DNA from: Azospirillaceae bacterium
Lineage (GTDB): Bacteria; Pseudomonadota; Alphaproteobacteria; Azospirillales; Azospirillaceae
DNA: 64,000 nucleotides
Assembly: GCA_028283825.1 (NCBI GenBank)
Contig: JAPWJW010000003.1
Coordinates: forward strand, 806,001-870,000
Direction: 5' to 3'
The first letter of the stretch is position 1; every line of letters starts with the position of its first letter. The notes below the pieces were generated by a model, which did no database searches, was not told the DNA's origin, and saw nothing but the letters and a program-made list of their open reading frames with translations. Shown one piece after another: positions 8,668-16,979 of the stretch. The translations under genes were made by a program, and so were the position numbers.

Positions 8668-9960
8668 TTATGCCTGGTCCAGCGCCTGGGTCAGGTCGGC
8701 CAGGATATCGTCGATGTGCTCGATGCCGACGGACAGGCGGACATAACCCGGCGTGACGCCGGTGGCCGCCTGGTCCTCCGCCGACAGCTGGGAATGGGTG
8801 GTGCTGGCCGGGTGGATGGCCAGGCTGCGCGCGTCGCCGATGTTGGCGACGTGGTAGAACAGCCTCAGCGCGTCGATGAAACGCCGGCCGGCCTCCGCCC
8901 CGTCCTTCAGCTCAAAGCCCACCAGGGCGCCGTAACCGCCCTTCAGCACGGCGTCGGCCCGGCGGCGCAATTCGCCGGTCTGGCGCGAGGGGTGGATGAC
9001 GGTGGCCACCTTGGGATGCTCCGCCAGGTAGGCCGCCACGGCGGCGGCGTTGCGGTTATGCTCCCGGATGCGCAGCGGCAGGGTTTCCAGCCCCTGGATG
9101 ATCTGGAAGGCGTTGAACGGGCTGAGCGGCGCGCCGATGTCGCGCAGCAGGGTGACCCGGGCCCGCAGGATATAGGCGATGGGGCCCAGCGGCTTCACCG
9201 CCTGCGTCCACACCGCCCCGTGATAGCTGGGGTCCGGCTGGTTCAGCAGGGGGAAGCGGTCGGCATGCCCCTCCCAATCGAAATTGCCGCCGTCGATGAT
9301 GGCGCCACCGATGCTGGTGCCGTGGCCGCCGATGTACTTGGTGGTGGAATAGACGACCACGGCGGCACCCAGATCCAGCGGCCGGGCCAGGATGGGGGTG
9401 GCGGTGTTGTCCACGATCAACGGCACCCCCAGTTCACGCCCGATGGCCGCCACCTCCGCGATGGGGAAGACGCGCAGCTTGGGATTGGGCAGCGTCTCGG
9501 CGTAATAGGCGCGGGTGCGGGCGTCGGTGGCACGGCGGAAATTCTCCGGATCCGACGGATCGACGAAGCGGGCCTCGATGCCCAGCTGCTTGAAGGTGTT
9601 GGCGAACAGGTTCCAGGTGCCGCCGTACAGGTCGGTGGAGGTGACGAAGTTGTCACCCGCCTGCGCCACGTTCAGGATGGAAAAGGTGCTGGCCGCCTGG
9701 CCCGACGCCACCGCCAAAGCCGCCACCCCGCCCTCCACCGCCGCCAGGCGCTGTTCCAGCACGTCGGTGGTGGGGTTCATGATGCGGGTGTAGATGTTGC
9801 CCAGTTCCTTCAGCGCGAACAGGTTGGCGGCATGTTCCGTCCCATCGAACTGGTAACTGGTGGTCTGGTAGATGGGCACGGCCACGGCGTGGGTGGTGGG
9901 GTCGGCGCGATAACCGGCGTGCAGGACCAGGGTTTCGGGGTGCGTGCTGTCGGTGGCCAT
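8668..9960 (-). CDS. metY: O-acetylhomoserine (thiol)-lyase / aminocarboxypropyltransferase
   Basis: A 430-residue PLP enzyme of the Cys/Met metabolism family that makes homocysteine from O-acetylhomoserine and sulfide. The N-terminus ETLVLHAGYRADPTTHAVAV and SYQFDGTEHAANLFAL are typical of MetY. The PLP Schiff-base lysine is Lys208 in VYSTTKYIGGHG. The C-terminus IGDARSLAIHPASTTHSQL matches the MetY/MetZ group. Cytoplasmic, in methionine and sulfur assimilation. The short leader at 9961-10025 can form a pseudoknot resembling a SAM-II riboswitch (separate entry), which would fit feedback by S-adenosylmethionine. Convergent with the DUF2189 gene. Confidence 0.94.
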   Translation of the reverse strand: MATDSTHPETLVLHAGYRADPTTHAVAVPIYQTTSYQFDGTEHAANLFALKELGNIYTRIMNPTTDVLEQRLAAVEGGVAALAVASGQAASTFSILNVAQAGDNFVTSTDLYGGTWNLFANTFKQLGIEARFVDPSDPENFRRATDARTRAYYAETLPNPKLRVFPIAEVAAIGRELGVPLIVDNTATPILARPLDLGAAVVVYSTTKYIGGHGTSIGGAIIDGGNFDWEGHADRFPLLNQPDPSYHGAVWTQAVKPLGPIAYILRARVTLLRDIGAPLSPFNAFQIIQGLETLPLRIREHNRNAAAVAAYLAEHPKVATVIHPSRQTGELRRRADAVLKGGYGALVGFELKDGAEAGRRFIDALRLFYHVANIGDARSLAIHPASTTHSQLSAEDQAATGVTPGYVRLSVGIEHIDDILADLTQALDQA

Positions 9961-9976
9961 GGCGGCGTTCTCCCAT

Positions 9977-10025
9977 CCTTTTCTTTAGATGGCGCTGATT
10001 GTGCCGCGCCTACCGAAAATTGCAC
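9977..10025 (-). promoter_or_regulatory. Possible SAM-II-like riboswitch in the metY leader
   Basis: On the metY strand the leader can form an H-type pseudoknot. Stem 1 is GTGC (10025-10022) with GCAC (10004-10001). The loop segment GGCGC (10010-10006) pairs with GCGCC (9995-9991). The tail CTAAAGAAAAGG (9988-9977) follows, just before the ribosome binding site and resembling the GCUAAA tail of SAM-II RNAs. An AT-rich promoter (TAGAAT) lies just upstream, so the leader would be about 60 nt. Stem 1 is short and the match is by eye, so this is tentative. Confidence 0.35.
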
Positions 10026-10212
10026 CCGGATATTCTAACATATTAATTTATTTCATGTTTTCCGATGAATGATTGAGACGGGGAAACGCCGCCGCCTCCC
10101 CCCCTGCCACCAACAGGTGGACAGCGTCCCGGATTGACGGGTGCCGATCCGGGGGGCGCCTGGAAACTCTCCCTGTCCGCGCAGCGGCGCGGACGCGAAG
10201 GGGGAGGTTTTC

Positions 10213-11163
10213 ATGCGGGTCGTCATCACGCTCCTGGCGGTTCTCGCCACCGGTCTGGCCGCCATGGCGGGTGCCCACGCCGCACCGGAATCCCCCGACA
10301 TGCTGACCATCCCGGCCGGGCGTTTCATCATGGGCTCATCGGACGCGGAAACGACCCTTGAGCAAAGCCAGACCATGCACACGGGCATTCCGCTGGACGA
10401 TGATTTCGCGCCCCGCGAAAAGCCGCAGCACGCGGTGACGGTCAAGGCGTTCAAGCTGGCCAAATATCTGGTGACGCGCGCCGACTTCGCCCGGTTCGTC
10501 TATGCCACCGGCTACGCCGTCGCCGGCAAGTGCTGGGCCTACAACTTCGCCGTCGATCCGGTGAAGTTCGGCCCCAGCGCCACCGCCGACTGGCGCGACC
10601 CCGGCTTCAAGCAGACGGACAAGGACCCGGTGGTCTGCGTCTCCCACGACGACGCCGTAGCCTATATCACCTGGTACTCCGCCCAGACCGGCCTGACCTA
10701 TCGCCTGCCGACGGAGGCGGAGACGGAATACGCCACGCGCGCCGGCACCACCACCTCGCGCTATTGGGGCGACGACGTGGCACTGCAGTGCAAATACGCC
10801 AACGGCAGCGACCAGACGGTGGTGGAACGCTTCAAGGACCGCGTGCCCAAATGGTACGGCGCGCCCTGCGACGACGGTTATCTTACGACCTCCCCCGTCG
10901 ATGCCTTCCCGCCCAATCCCTGGGGCCTGTACGACATGCTGGGCAATGTCTATGAGCTGACCCAGGATTGCTGGCACGACACCTACGACGGCGCCCCCAC
11001 CGACGGCAGCGCGTGGCTGGGGGGCGACTGCCACCAGCACGCGGCGCGCGGCGGTTCCACCAGCCCCCACCCGGGCAGCATGCGCTCCGCCAGCCGGGTG
11101 ATGATGAACACCGGCGACCGCTCGGTGTTCGGCGGGTTCCGGTTGGCACGATCGCTGGAGTGA
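10213..11163 (+). CDS. FGE-sulfatase-fold (SUMF1) secreted protein
   Basis: A 316-residue protein with a signal peptide (ITLLAVLATGLAAMAGAHA) and a formylglycine-generating-enzyme-type domain: MLTIPAGRFIMGSSD at the start, EKPQHAVTVKAFKLAKYLVTR, YRLPTEAETEYATRAG, NPWGLYDMLGNVYELTQD and the terminal GGFRLARS. The ATG at 10213 has a GGGGAGG site. In true formylglycine-generating enzymes the C-terminal segment contains active-site cysteines (typically GFRCA); here it reads GFRLA, so it is probably not a sulfatase activator. A structural or alternative oxidase role, as in PvdO-like proteins, is possible. Periplasmic. Confidence 0.87.
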   Translation: MRVVITLLAVLATGLAAMAGAHAAPESPDMLTIPAGRFIMGSSDAETTLEQSQTMHTGIPLDDDFAPREKPQHAVTVKAFKLAKYLVTRADFARFVYATGYAVAGKCWAYNFAVDPVKFGPSATADWRDPGFKQTDKDPVVCVSHDDAVAYITWYSAQTGLTYRLPTEAETEYATRAGTTTSRYWGDDVALQCKYANGSDQTVVERFKDRVPKWYGAPCDDGYLTTSPVDAFPPNPWGLYDMLGNVYELTQDCWHDTYDGAPTDGSAWLGGDCHQHAARGGSTSPHPGSMRSASRVMMNTGDRSVFGGFRLARSLE

Positions 11164-11247
11164 ATCTTCAGGCCCCCGTCAGCAGCCCGAAGATTTGCAG
11201 AAACCACCCTGAATCGAGATATCCCTTCAGCATATATTGGCACCGAC

Positions 11248-11274
11248 TGTCGCCACTTCATTTTAGTGGCGACA
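11248..11274. repeat. Perfect 10-bp inverted repeat upstream of amidase gene
   Basis: TGTCGCCACT (11248-11257) and AGTGGCGACA (11265-11274) are perfect inverted arms around a 7-nt AT-rich loop, ending 43 bp before the TTG start of the amidase gene. There is no T-run on either strand, so an operator or a 5'-leader hairpin is more likely than a terminator. It lies at the left boundary of the AT-rich stretch. Confidence 0.5.
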
Positions 11275-11317
11275 ACCTTCGGAAGGACGCGCGTTAATTT
11301 GTTAACGGAGAACGTCG

Positions 11318-11701
11318 TTGCCACAATTCGATAAGAAAAAGTTCGTCGATTATTTGAACAAACACACCACCGGGCTCTATGGCGAGGGCAAGTGCGCAAC
11401 GCATGTTCGTAAAGCCATTGAAGCAGCGGGGCTTAATCCTGTCGGCCATCCCATCGACGCAAAAGATTGGGGGCCAACCCTAATTCGTCTCGGGTTTACA
11501 ATAATTTCAAATGACAACTACACGCCAATGTTGGGCGACATCGCGGTCATTCAACAAACATCGACCAGCAAACCAGGACACATTGAGGGTTATGATGGGA
11601 CTCATTGGGTTTCCGACTTCGTCCAACCCCAAGGTTTTTGGCCAGGCCCCATTTACCGCCTGGAGAAGCCTAGTTATGCGATCTATCGCTGGAATCTTTA
11701 G
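11318..11701 (+). CDS. BPSL0067/Tae-like NlpC/P60 peptidoglycan amidase, candidate T6SS effector
   Basis: A small 127-residue cysteine-peptidase-like protein of the BPSL0067 family, related to type VI amidase effectors (Tae2-like). The probable catalytic Cys26 is in GEGKCATHVRKAIEAAG and His88 in SKPGHIEGYDG, the order of NlpC/P60-type enzymes that cut peptide crosslinks in peptidoglycan. No signal peptide, as expected for a T6SS cargo. The start is TTG with a GGAG site 9 bp upstream. It overlaps the next gene, which encodes an exported protein, by 26 bp, the usual layout of an effector and its periplasmic immunity protein. Base composition is much richer in AT than the neighbours (one line I counted was 40% GC), suggesting transfer. 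No T6SS structural genes are in the window. Confidence 0.75.
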   Translation: MPQFDKKKFVDYLNKHTTGLYGEGKCATHVRKAIEAAGLNPVGHPIDAKDWGPTLIRLGFTIISNDNYTPMLGDIAVIQQTSTSKPGHIEGYDGTHWVSDFVQPQGFWPGPIYRLEKPSYAIYRWNL

Positions 11702-12209
11702 CGTCCTTCTCATTCTTGGGCCGTTCCTCGCATTCGCCAAGGAAGTTCCACACCTTACCGATCCTGTCTTTGGCCTTAAATATGATCCAGCCCACGTCAA
11801 ATTTGATGAGGCGCCGACGTCGTTGATGACGCGATGCCCCAATCTGGCGAACGACAGATGGGACAACCGCCTGTGGATTTATGGTCAGCAGGATGAAGCG
11901 GGGACCCAATACCTAATTGTTGGCGGCCTTTATGTGGAAAAGGCGACAGGCCGATCAAAGCCAAACCCAATCGGCGCGATCATCGCCGTAACACCCGAAA
12001 AGTGTGATTTGGTCGGACCGGCCCGCGAGACACTCCAAGCTCCCACTGACCTGCCGGCCGACATGGCGCCCCATCTGATTGATGATCTCGTGAGGCGCTA
12101 CCGCACGGCTTTCGGTGGCGCTCCCGCGCTGAATGCGGCGCTCAAAGCGCAGCATGTCGATCTCACGAGCCACTACGACGACACCTTACGCGCGGCCCTC
12201 GCCAAATAA
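11676..12209 (+). CDS. Exported protein, candidate immunity partner of the amidase
   Basis: A 177-residue protein with a signal peptide (MRSIAGIFSVLLILGPFLAFA). The ATG at 11676 is chosen because the signal peptide starts there; a longer reading frame upstream is just the other frame of the amidase gene. The mature part has two cysteines (MTRCPNLA and EKCDLVG) that could form a disulfide, and a helical C-terminus (LIDDLVRRYRTAFGG). I do not recognise the family. Its 26-bp overlap with the amidase gene, its export to the compartment where an amidase would act, and the shared low GC all point to an immunity protein; this is inference. Confidence 0.65.
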   Translation: MRSIAGIFSVLLILGPFLAFAKEVPHLTDPVFGLKYDPAHVKFDEAPTSLMTRCPNLANDRWDNRLWIYGQQDEAGTQYLIVGGLYVEKATGRSKPNPIGAIIAVTPEKCDLVGPARETLQAPTDLPADMAPHLIDDLVRRYRTAFGGAPALNAALKAQHVDLTSHYDDTLRAALAK

Positions 12210-12221
12210 AAGCGCAGCCCC

Positions 12222-15200
12222 CTACCGCCGGCTGCGTGGCGGCGTGGAGAAGCCCGGGCGCCCCAGCTTGCTGGCCGGCAGCGGCGGCTTGTGGCCCCAG
12301 GCGGAGACGGGTTTGCCCGGGGTCTTGGGCGGCGGGGGTGGAGGTGGCGGCGGGGGCGGATCAGCCTTCACGATCTCACCGGCCGCCATGCGGGCAAGGT
12401 CGCTCATCAGCTTGCGCACGCCGTCCATGCGGGTCTCGGCACTGTCCCAAGGGCGCAGCAGCACCAGCTTGTGGTCGGGCCTGATCTTGGCGGTGCCGGC
12501 CTGGCCCTGGATGAAGCCCACCAGGGCCGCCGGGTTCTTGAACAGATTGTCGCGGAAACCGATGACGGCGCCCTTGGGGCCCGCGTCCAGGTTCTGTACC
12601 CCGGCCTCGCGGCACAGACGCTTGATCTCCACCAGGCGCAGCAGGTTCTCCACCTCTTCCGGCAGGGTGCCGAAGCGGTCCACCATCTCGGCGGCGAAGG
12701 CGTCGATCTCCGCCCTATCCACCAGGTCGGCCACGCGGCGGTACAGCGACAGGCGGATGCCCAGGTCCGCCACGTAGCTTTCGGGAATCAGCACGGGCAT
12801 GCCCAGGTTGATCTGCGGCGTCCATTGCTCCGCCGCCGCCTGCGCCTCCGACAGCCCGCCCCGGGCGGCGTTCACCGCCTCCTCCAGCATCTGCTGGTAG
12901 AGTTCCACGCCGACCTCGCGGATCTGGCCGGACTGCTCCTCACCCAGCAGGTTGCCGGCGCCCCGGATGTCCATGTCGTGGCTGGCCAGCTGGAAGCCCG
13001 CCCCCAGGCTGTCCAGCGTCTCGATGACGTGCAGGCGCTGCTGCGCCGTCTGCGACAGCACCGTCTTGGGCTGATAGGTCAGGTAGGCGTAGCCGCGCAC
13101 CTTGGACCGGCCGACGCGGCCGCGCACCTGGTACAGTTGCGCCAGGCCGAACATGTCGGCGCGGTGGACGATCAGGGTGTTGGCGCTGGGGATGTCCAGG
13201 CCGCTTTCGATGATGTTGGTGGCCAGCAGCAGATCGTACTTGCCCTCATCGAAGGCGGTCATCACCTCTTCCAGCTGGGCGGCCGGCATCTGGCCGTGGG
13301 CGGTGATCATCTTCACCTCCGGCACCAGTTCGGCCAGCCGCTCCTGCAACTTGGGCAGATCCTCGATACGCGGGCAGACGTAGAAGCTCTGCCCCCCCCG
13401 GTAATGTTCGCGCAGGATGGCCTCGCGGATCACCACCGGGTCGTAGGGCAGCACGAAGGTGCGCACCGCCAGGCGGTCCACCGGCGGGGTGGCGATCAGC
13501 GACAGCTCACGCACGCCGCTGAGCGCCAGTTGCAGGGTGCGCGGGAATGGGCGTGGCGGTCAGGGTCAGCACGTGCACGTCGGTGCGCAGCTGCTTCAGC
13601 CGTTCCTTCTGCTTCACGCCGAAATGCTGTTCCTCATCCACGATGACCAGGCCCAGGCGGCTGAACTGGATGCTTTGCGCCAGCAGGGCATGCGTACCCA
13701 CAACGATGTCGATGGTGCCGTCGGCCAGGCCGGCCTTGGTCAGGTTGGCCTCTTTCGCGGTCACCAGGCGCGACAGCTGGCCCATGCGGATGGGCAGGCC
13801 GGCGAAGCGCTTCTCAAAGGTGCGGCTGTGCTGGCGCGCCAGCAGGGTGGTGGGCACCACCACCGCCACCTGCAGGCCGCTCATCGCCGCGACGAAGGCG
13901 GCACGCAGGGCCACCTCGGTCTTCCCAAACCCGACGTCGCCGCAGACCAGGCGGTCCATGGGCTGGCCGGAGTTCAGATCCTCCAGCACGTCCTCGATGG
14001 CCCGCAACTGGTCCTCGGTCTCCGCATAGGGGAAGCGGGCCGCGAACTCGTCATAGACGCCGTCCGGCACCTCGATGGGCGGGGCCTTGCGTAGCGCGCG
14101 CTCGGCGGCGATGCGCAACAGCGCGTCGGCCATGTCCTTCAGGCGCTTCTTGACGCGGGCCTTGCGCGATTGCCAGCCCACGCCGCCCAGCTTGTCCAAC
14201 TGCGCGCCGGAATCCTCCGACCCGAAGCGGGACAGGACCTCGATGTTCTCCACCGGCACGTACAGCTTGTCGCCGCCGTCATAGATGATGCGCAGGCAGT
14301 CGTGCGGGGCGCCGGTGACGGTCAGCGTCTCCAGCCCGTCGTACCGGCCGATGCCGTGGTCGACGTGCACCACCAGGTCGCCGGTGGCCAGGCTAGCCGC
14401 CTCGGCGATGAAATTGGCGGCGCGGCGCTTCTTCTGCGCCGGACGGGCCAGGCGGTCGCCCAGGATGTCCTGTTCGGTGATGAAGGCCAGGTCGGGCGTG
14501 GCGAAGCCATGGTCGATGCCCAGCACCACCACGGCCGTGGCCTTCGCGGCCAGGCCCTGGACCTCAGCCCAGGCGTCGGCGGTGGGCGCCGGGTCGATGC
14601 CGTGTTCCTTCAGCATCTTGGCCAGGCGGTCGCGGGCCCCCTGGCTGTAGCCGGCCACCACCACGCGGCGGCCATCGGCGCGCAACTGGTCGATATGCTG
14701 GGCCAGGGCGTTGAAGACGTTGACGTCCGGGTTGGCGCGCGCCTCGGCGAAATCATGGCCGCGCCGGCCGCCGGCGTCCGCCAGGTCCCGGTTGGATCCG
14801 CCCTCCACCGCCGCGAAGGCCGACAGCTGGACCACGGCGCGGAAGCTCAACTGCCGGTCCCAGACATCGCCGTCCAGGAACAGGGTGGACGTGGGCACGG
14901 GCTTGTAGACCGGCGTGCCGGACTTCTTCTCCACCTCCTGGAAGGTGCGGCGCGCCTCATAGAAGTCCGCCACCTGGGTCAGGCGGGAATCGCGCGCCTC
15001 CTCGGCTTGCGGGTCCAGGCTGACGGCGGCGCCGGGGACGTAGTCGAACAGCGTGTCCAGGCCGGCATGGAACAGGGGCAGCCAATGTTCCATGCCCGGC
15101 ATCTTGCGGCCGGCGCTGATGCCCTCATACAGCGGGTCGCTGTCGGTGACGGCGCCGAACAGCTCACGATAACCGGTGCGGAAGCGCTGGACGGAGGGAT

Positions 15201-15891
15201 CGTCCAGGAAAATCTCCGACATCGGCTTCAGGTCGATGCCGGTCCGCTTTTCCGTCGTCAGCTGGGTCATGGGGTCGAAGGCGCGCACGCCCTCAAGCTC
15301 ATCGCCGAACAGGTCCAGGCGCAGCGGTTCCGGCGTGCCGGGCGGGAACAGGTCGATGATGCCGCCGCGCACGGCGTATTCGCCCGCCTCACGCACCGTC
15401 TGGGCGCGGGTATAGCCGTTGTTGGCCAGGAAGCGCTGCAAGGTGTCGACGTTCACCCGCCCGCCCACCTTGGCGGTGAAGGTGGCGTTACGGAAGGCCA
15501 GGCGGGGCGGCACCTTCTGCAAGGCGGCGTTCAGGGTGGTCAGGACGATGAACGGGCCCTTGGGCTTGGGGCCCAGCAGGGTGGTCAGGGCCTCGATGCG
15601 CTGGGCCACGATATCGCCGTTGGGCGACACCCGGTCATACGGCAGGCAGTCCCACGCCGGGAAGGGCAGCACCGTCACGTCCGGCGCGAAAAAGGCCAAG
15701 GCCTCCTGCACCCGCGCCATGCGGGCGTCGTCCAGCGCCACGTGCAGCAGGCCCGCCGCCCCCGCCCGCCGCGCGACATCGGCCAGGACGCGGGCGTCGT
15801 GCCCCTCCGGCGCGCCCGACACCACCAGGCGGCGGGGCTGGTCCGGGTCGAAACCGGAAAGGACGGCGGCGGGAAGCACGGTATCGGGCAT
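12222..15891 (-). pseudogene. mfd: Transcription-repair coupling factor Mfd, split by one frameshift
   Basis: Mfd displaces stalled RNA polymerase at DNA lesions and recruits UvrA. The gene is read in two frames: 15891-13507 gives the N-terminal 794 codons (UvrB-like module, RNA polymerase interaction domain, Walker A in GDVGFGKTEVALRAAF, VDEEQHFG), and 13514-12222 gives the rest (second RecA domain, IIESGLDIPSANTLI, RGRVGRSKVRGYAYL, C-terminal UvrA-binding-type domain). The break falls in the helicase motif TATPIP, where the expected Arg-Thr-Leu is lost by a net +1 insertion of one base near 13539-13545. Both halves are otherwise intact, so a sequencing error or a very recent mutation is likely. 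The C-terminus has an unusual run of 11 prolines and a basic tail. Confidence 0.9.
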
Positions 15892-15929
15892 GGGAACGGG
15901 AACCAGGCTCAGGATGGTGGGAGTCGAAA

Positions 15930-16220
15930 TCAGGCGACGCGGTGGGCCTGCAGCAGGGCCATCAGGTCCACGTCCAGGTCATCGGGAAACGGGGTGCGGC
16001 CCAGCAGCCAATCGAAGACGTCTGGGTCGTTCAGGTCCAGCAGATGCTCATACTTGTCCATCTGGTCCACCGTGAACCCCGGCACATGCTTTTCCGCGAA
16101 CGTGCCCATCAGCAAGTCCATCTCCTTCATCCCGCGGTGCCAACTGCGGAAGATCAGGCGCTTGCGGCGAATGGCCAGGGCGTCTTCGGGAGAAGCATTG
16201 ATAGCGGCGTCGGTGGGCAT
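15930..16220 (-). CDS. sdhE: Succinate dehydrogenase assembly factor SdhE (FAD assembly factor)
   Basis: A 96-residue protein of the SdhE/SDH5 (DUF339) family, which helps covalent attachment of FAD to the SdhA flavoprotein in the cytoplasm. The invariant RGxxE motif is seen in HRGMKEMDLLMG, followed by FDWLLGRTPFPDDLD. The ATG at 16220 (MPTDAAINAS) has an AAGG site; an ATG nine codons earlier is possible. It sits 38 bp upstream of mfd in the same direction. The mfd - sdhE - recG neighbourhood is common in alphaproteobacteria. Confidence 0.9.
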   Translation of the reverse strand: MPTDAAINASPEDALAIRRKRLIFRSWHRGMKEMDLLMGTFAEKHVPGFTVDQMDKYEHLLDLNDPDVFDWLLGRTPFPDDLDVDLMALLQAHRVA

Positions 16221-16277
16221 GACGAGGAACCTTGATAATTTAAGCATGGACAAAACCTGAAGGGGCAGGGGCGAGCC

Positions 16278-16568
16278 TCAATCAGTTACCGGGTCCGGCC
16301 AAAGCTGGCGGCCATGAAGTACGCGCAGAATCGAGATCGTGTCATCTTGGATCTGGTAGGCGACGATGTAGGGCGTCTTTTGGACGACCAGTTCACGCGT
16401 GCCGGGCCAGCGCCCTTCCCGCCCCATCCGGGGGAAATGAACCAATTGGGCGGTGGCCAACATGACCATTTGAATTTGGGCATTCGCCGCCACAGGATTT
16501 TCCAGCGCGATGTGGCGGCGCGCGCTGACCAAATCCCGCACCGCAGGCTCCGTCCAGATAAAGCGCAT
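16278..16568 (-). CDS. Type II toxin, RelE/ParE family
   Basis: A 96-residue ParE-like toxin. It starts MRFIWTEPAVRDLVSARRHIA, the usual first strand and helix, and continues with FPRMGREGRWPGTRELVV and PYIVAYQIQDDTISILRVLHGRQLWP, the conserved C-terminal beta strands of ParE toxins. ParE proteins poison DNA gyrase, RelE proteins cut mRNA at the ribosome; the sequence resembles ParE more. It follows its antitoxin gene by 4 bp on the same strand, a typical translationally coupled module. It lies between sdhE and recG. Confidence 0.9.
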   Translation of the reverse strand: MRFIWTEPAVRDLVSARRHIALENPVAANAQIQMVMLATAQLVHFPRMGREGRWPGTRELVVQKTPYIVAYQIQDDTISILRVLHGRQLWPDPVTD

Positions 16569-16572
16569 GGCC

Positions 16573-16839
16573 TCAGTCAGCCGAAGGCATGGGCAACTCG
16601 TTATCCGTCCCCCAGGAATTCACCCAGGCCACAACATCCTCGTGCGGAACAACCTTTCCCGCATCGGCGGCCCGTATTCCTTCCTCGATGGCCCGCAGGT
16701 GGCCTTCCTGCACGGCGATGAAATCCCGGATCGCCTGATCGACCACCCAGGACGCGGGGCGATCCAACACCTTTGCAATCGCAGTCACCTGATCGCTCAG
16801 GTCTGGCCCCAGATGGATATCAAGCGATGTCTTCGTCAT
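16573..16839 (-). CDS. Ribbon-helix-helix (CopG-type) antitoxin
   Basis: An 88-residue antitoxin. The N-terminal MTKTSLDIHLGPDLSDQVTA plus the helix pair up to VVDQAIRDFIA form a ribbon-helix-helix DNA-binding dimer domain; the C-terminal half (HLRAIEEGIRAADAGKVVP and DVVAWVNSWG) would wrap the ParE toxin. The ATG at 16839 has an AGGAG site; in-frame upstream codons lack homology. The pair is probably autoregulated at its own promoter between 16840 and 16980, which also carries the recG start on the other strand. Confidence 0.88.
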   Translation of the reverse strand: MTKTSLDIHLGPDLSDQVTAIAKVLDRPASWVVDQAIRDFIAVQEGHLRAIEEGIRAADAGKVVPHEDVVAWVNSWGTDNELPMPSAD

Positions 16840-16979
16840 GGCGGCTCCTACAGTGACGCCCAAGATACATGATGCAGAACACATCGTAAACACGCCCCGG
16901 CACGAGGGTAGGCGGTCGACAGAGACGCCCGGTAGGATATAGGCATACGCGTCAGTGTTTTCAGTCCCGGAGCCCACGC

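Noticed and set aside
11318-12209. A T6SS gene cluster around the amidase
   Set aside because: No tss, hcp, vgrG or paar genes are present in the window; only the effector-immunity-like pair is seen.
12222-12400. Poly-proline stretch in mfd as a separate repeat element
   Set aside because: It is an in-frame low-complexity run near the C-terminus of the Mfd frame, not a distinct element.
14170-16260. 696-codon plus-strand open frame opposite mfd
   Set aside because: Shadow of mfd in GC-rich DNA; product is low-complexity His/Gln/Gly-rich with no family match.
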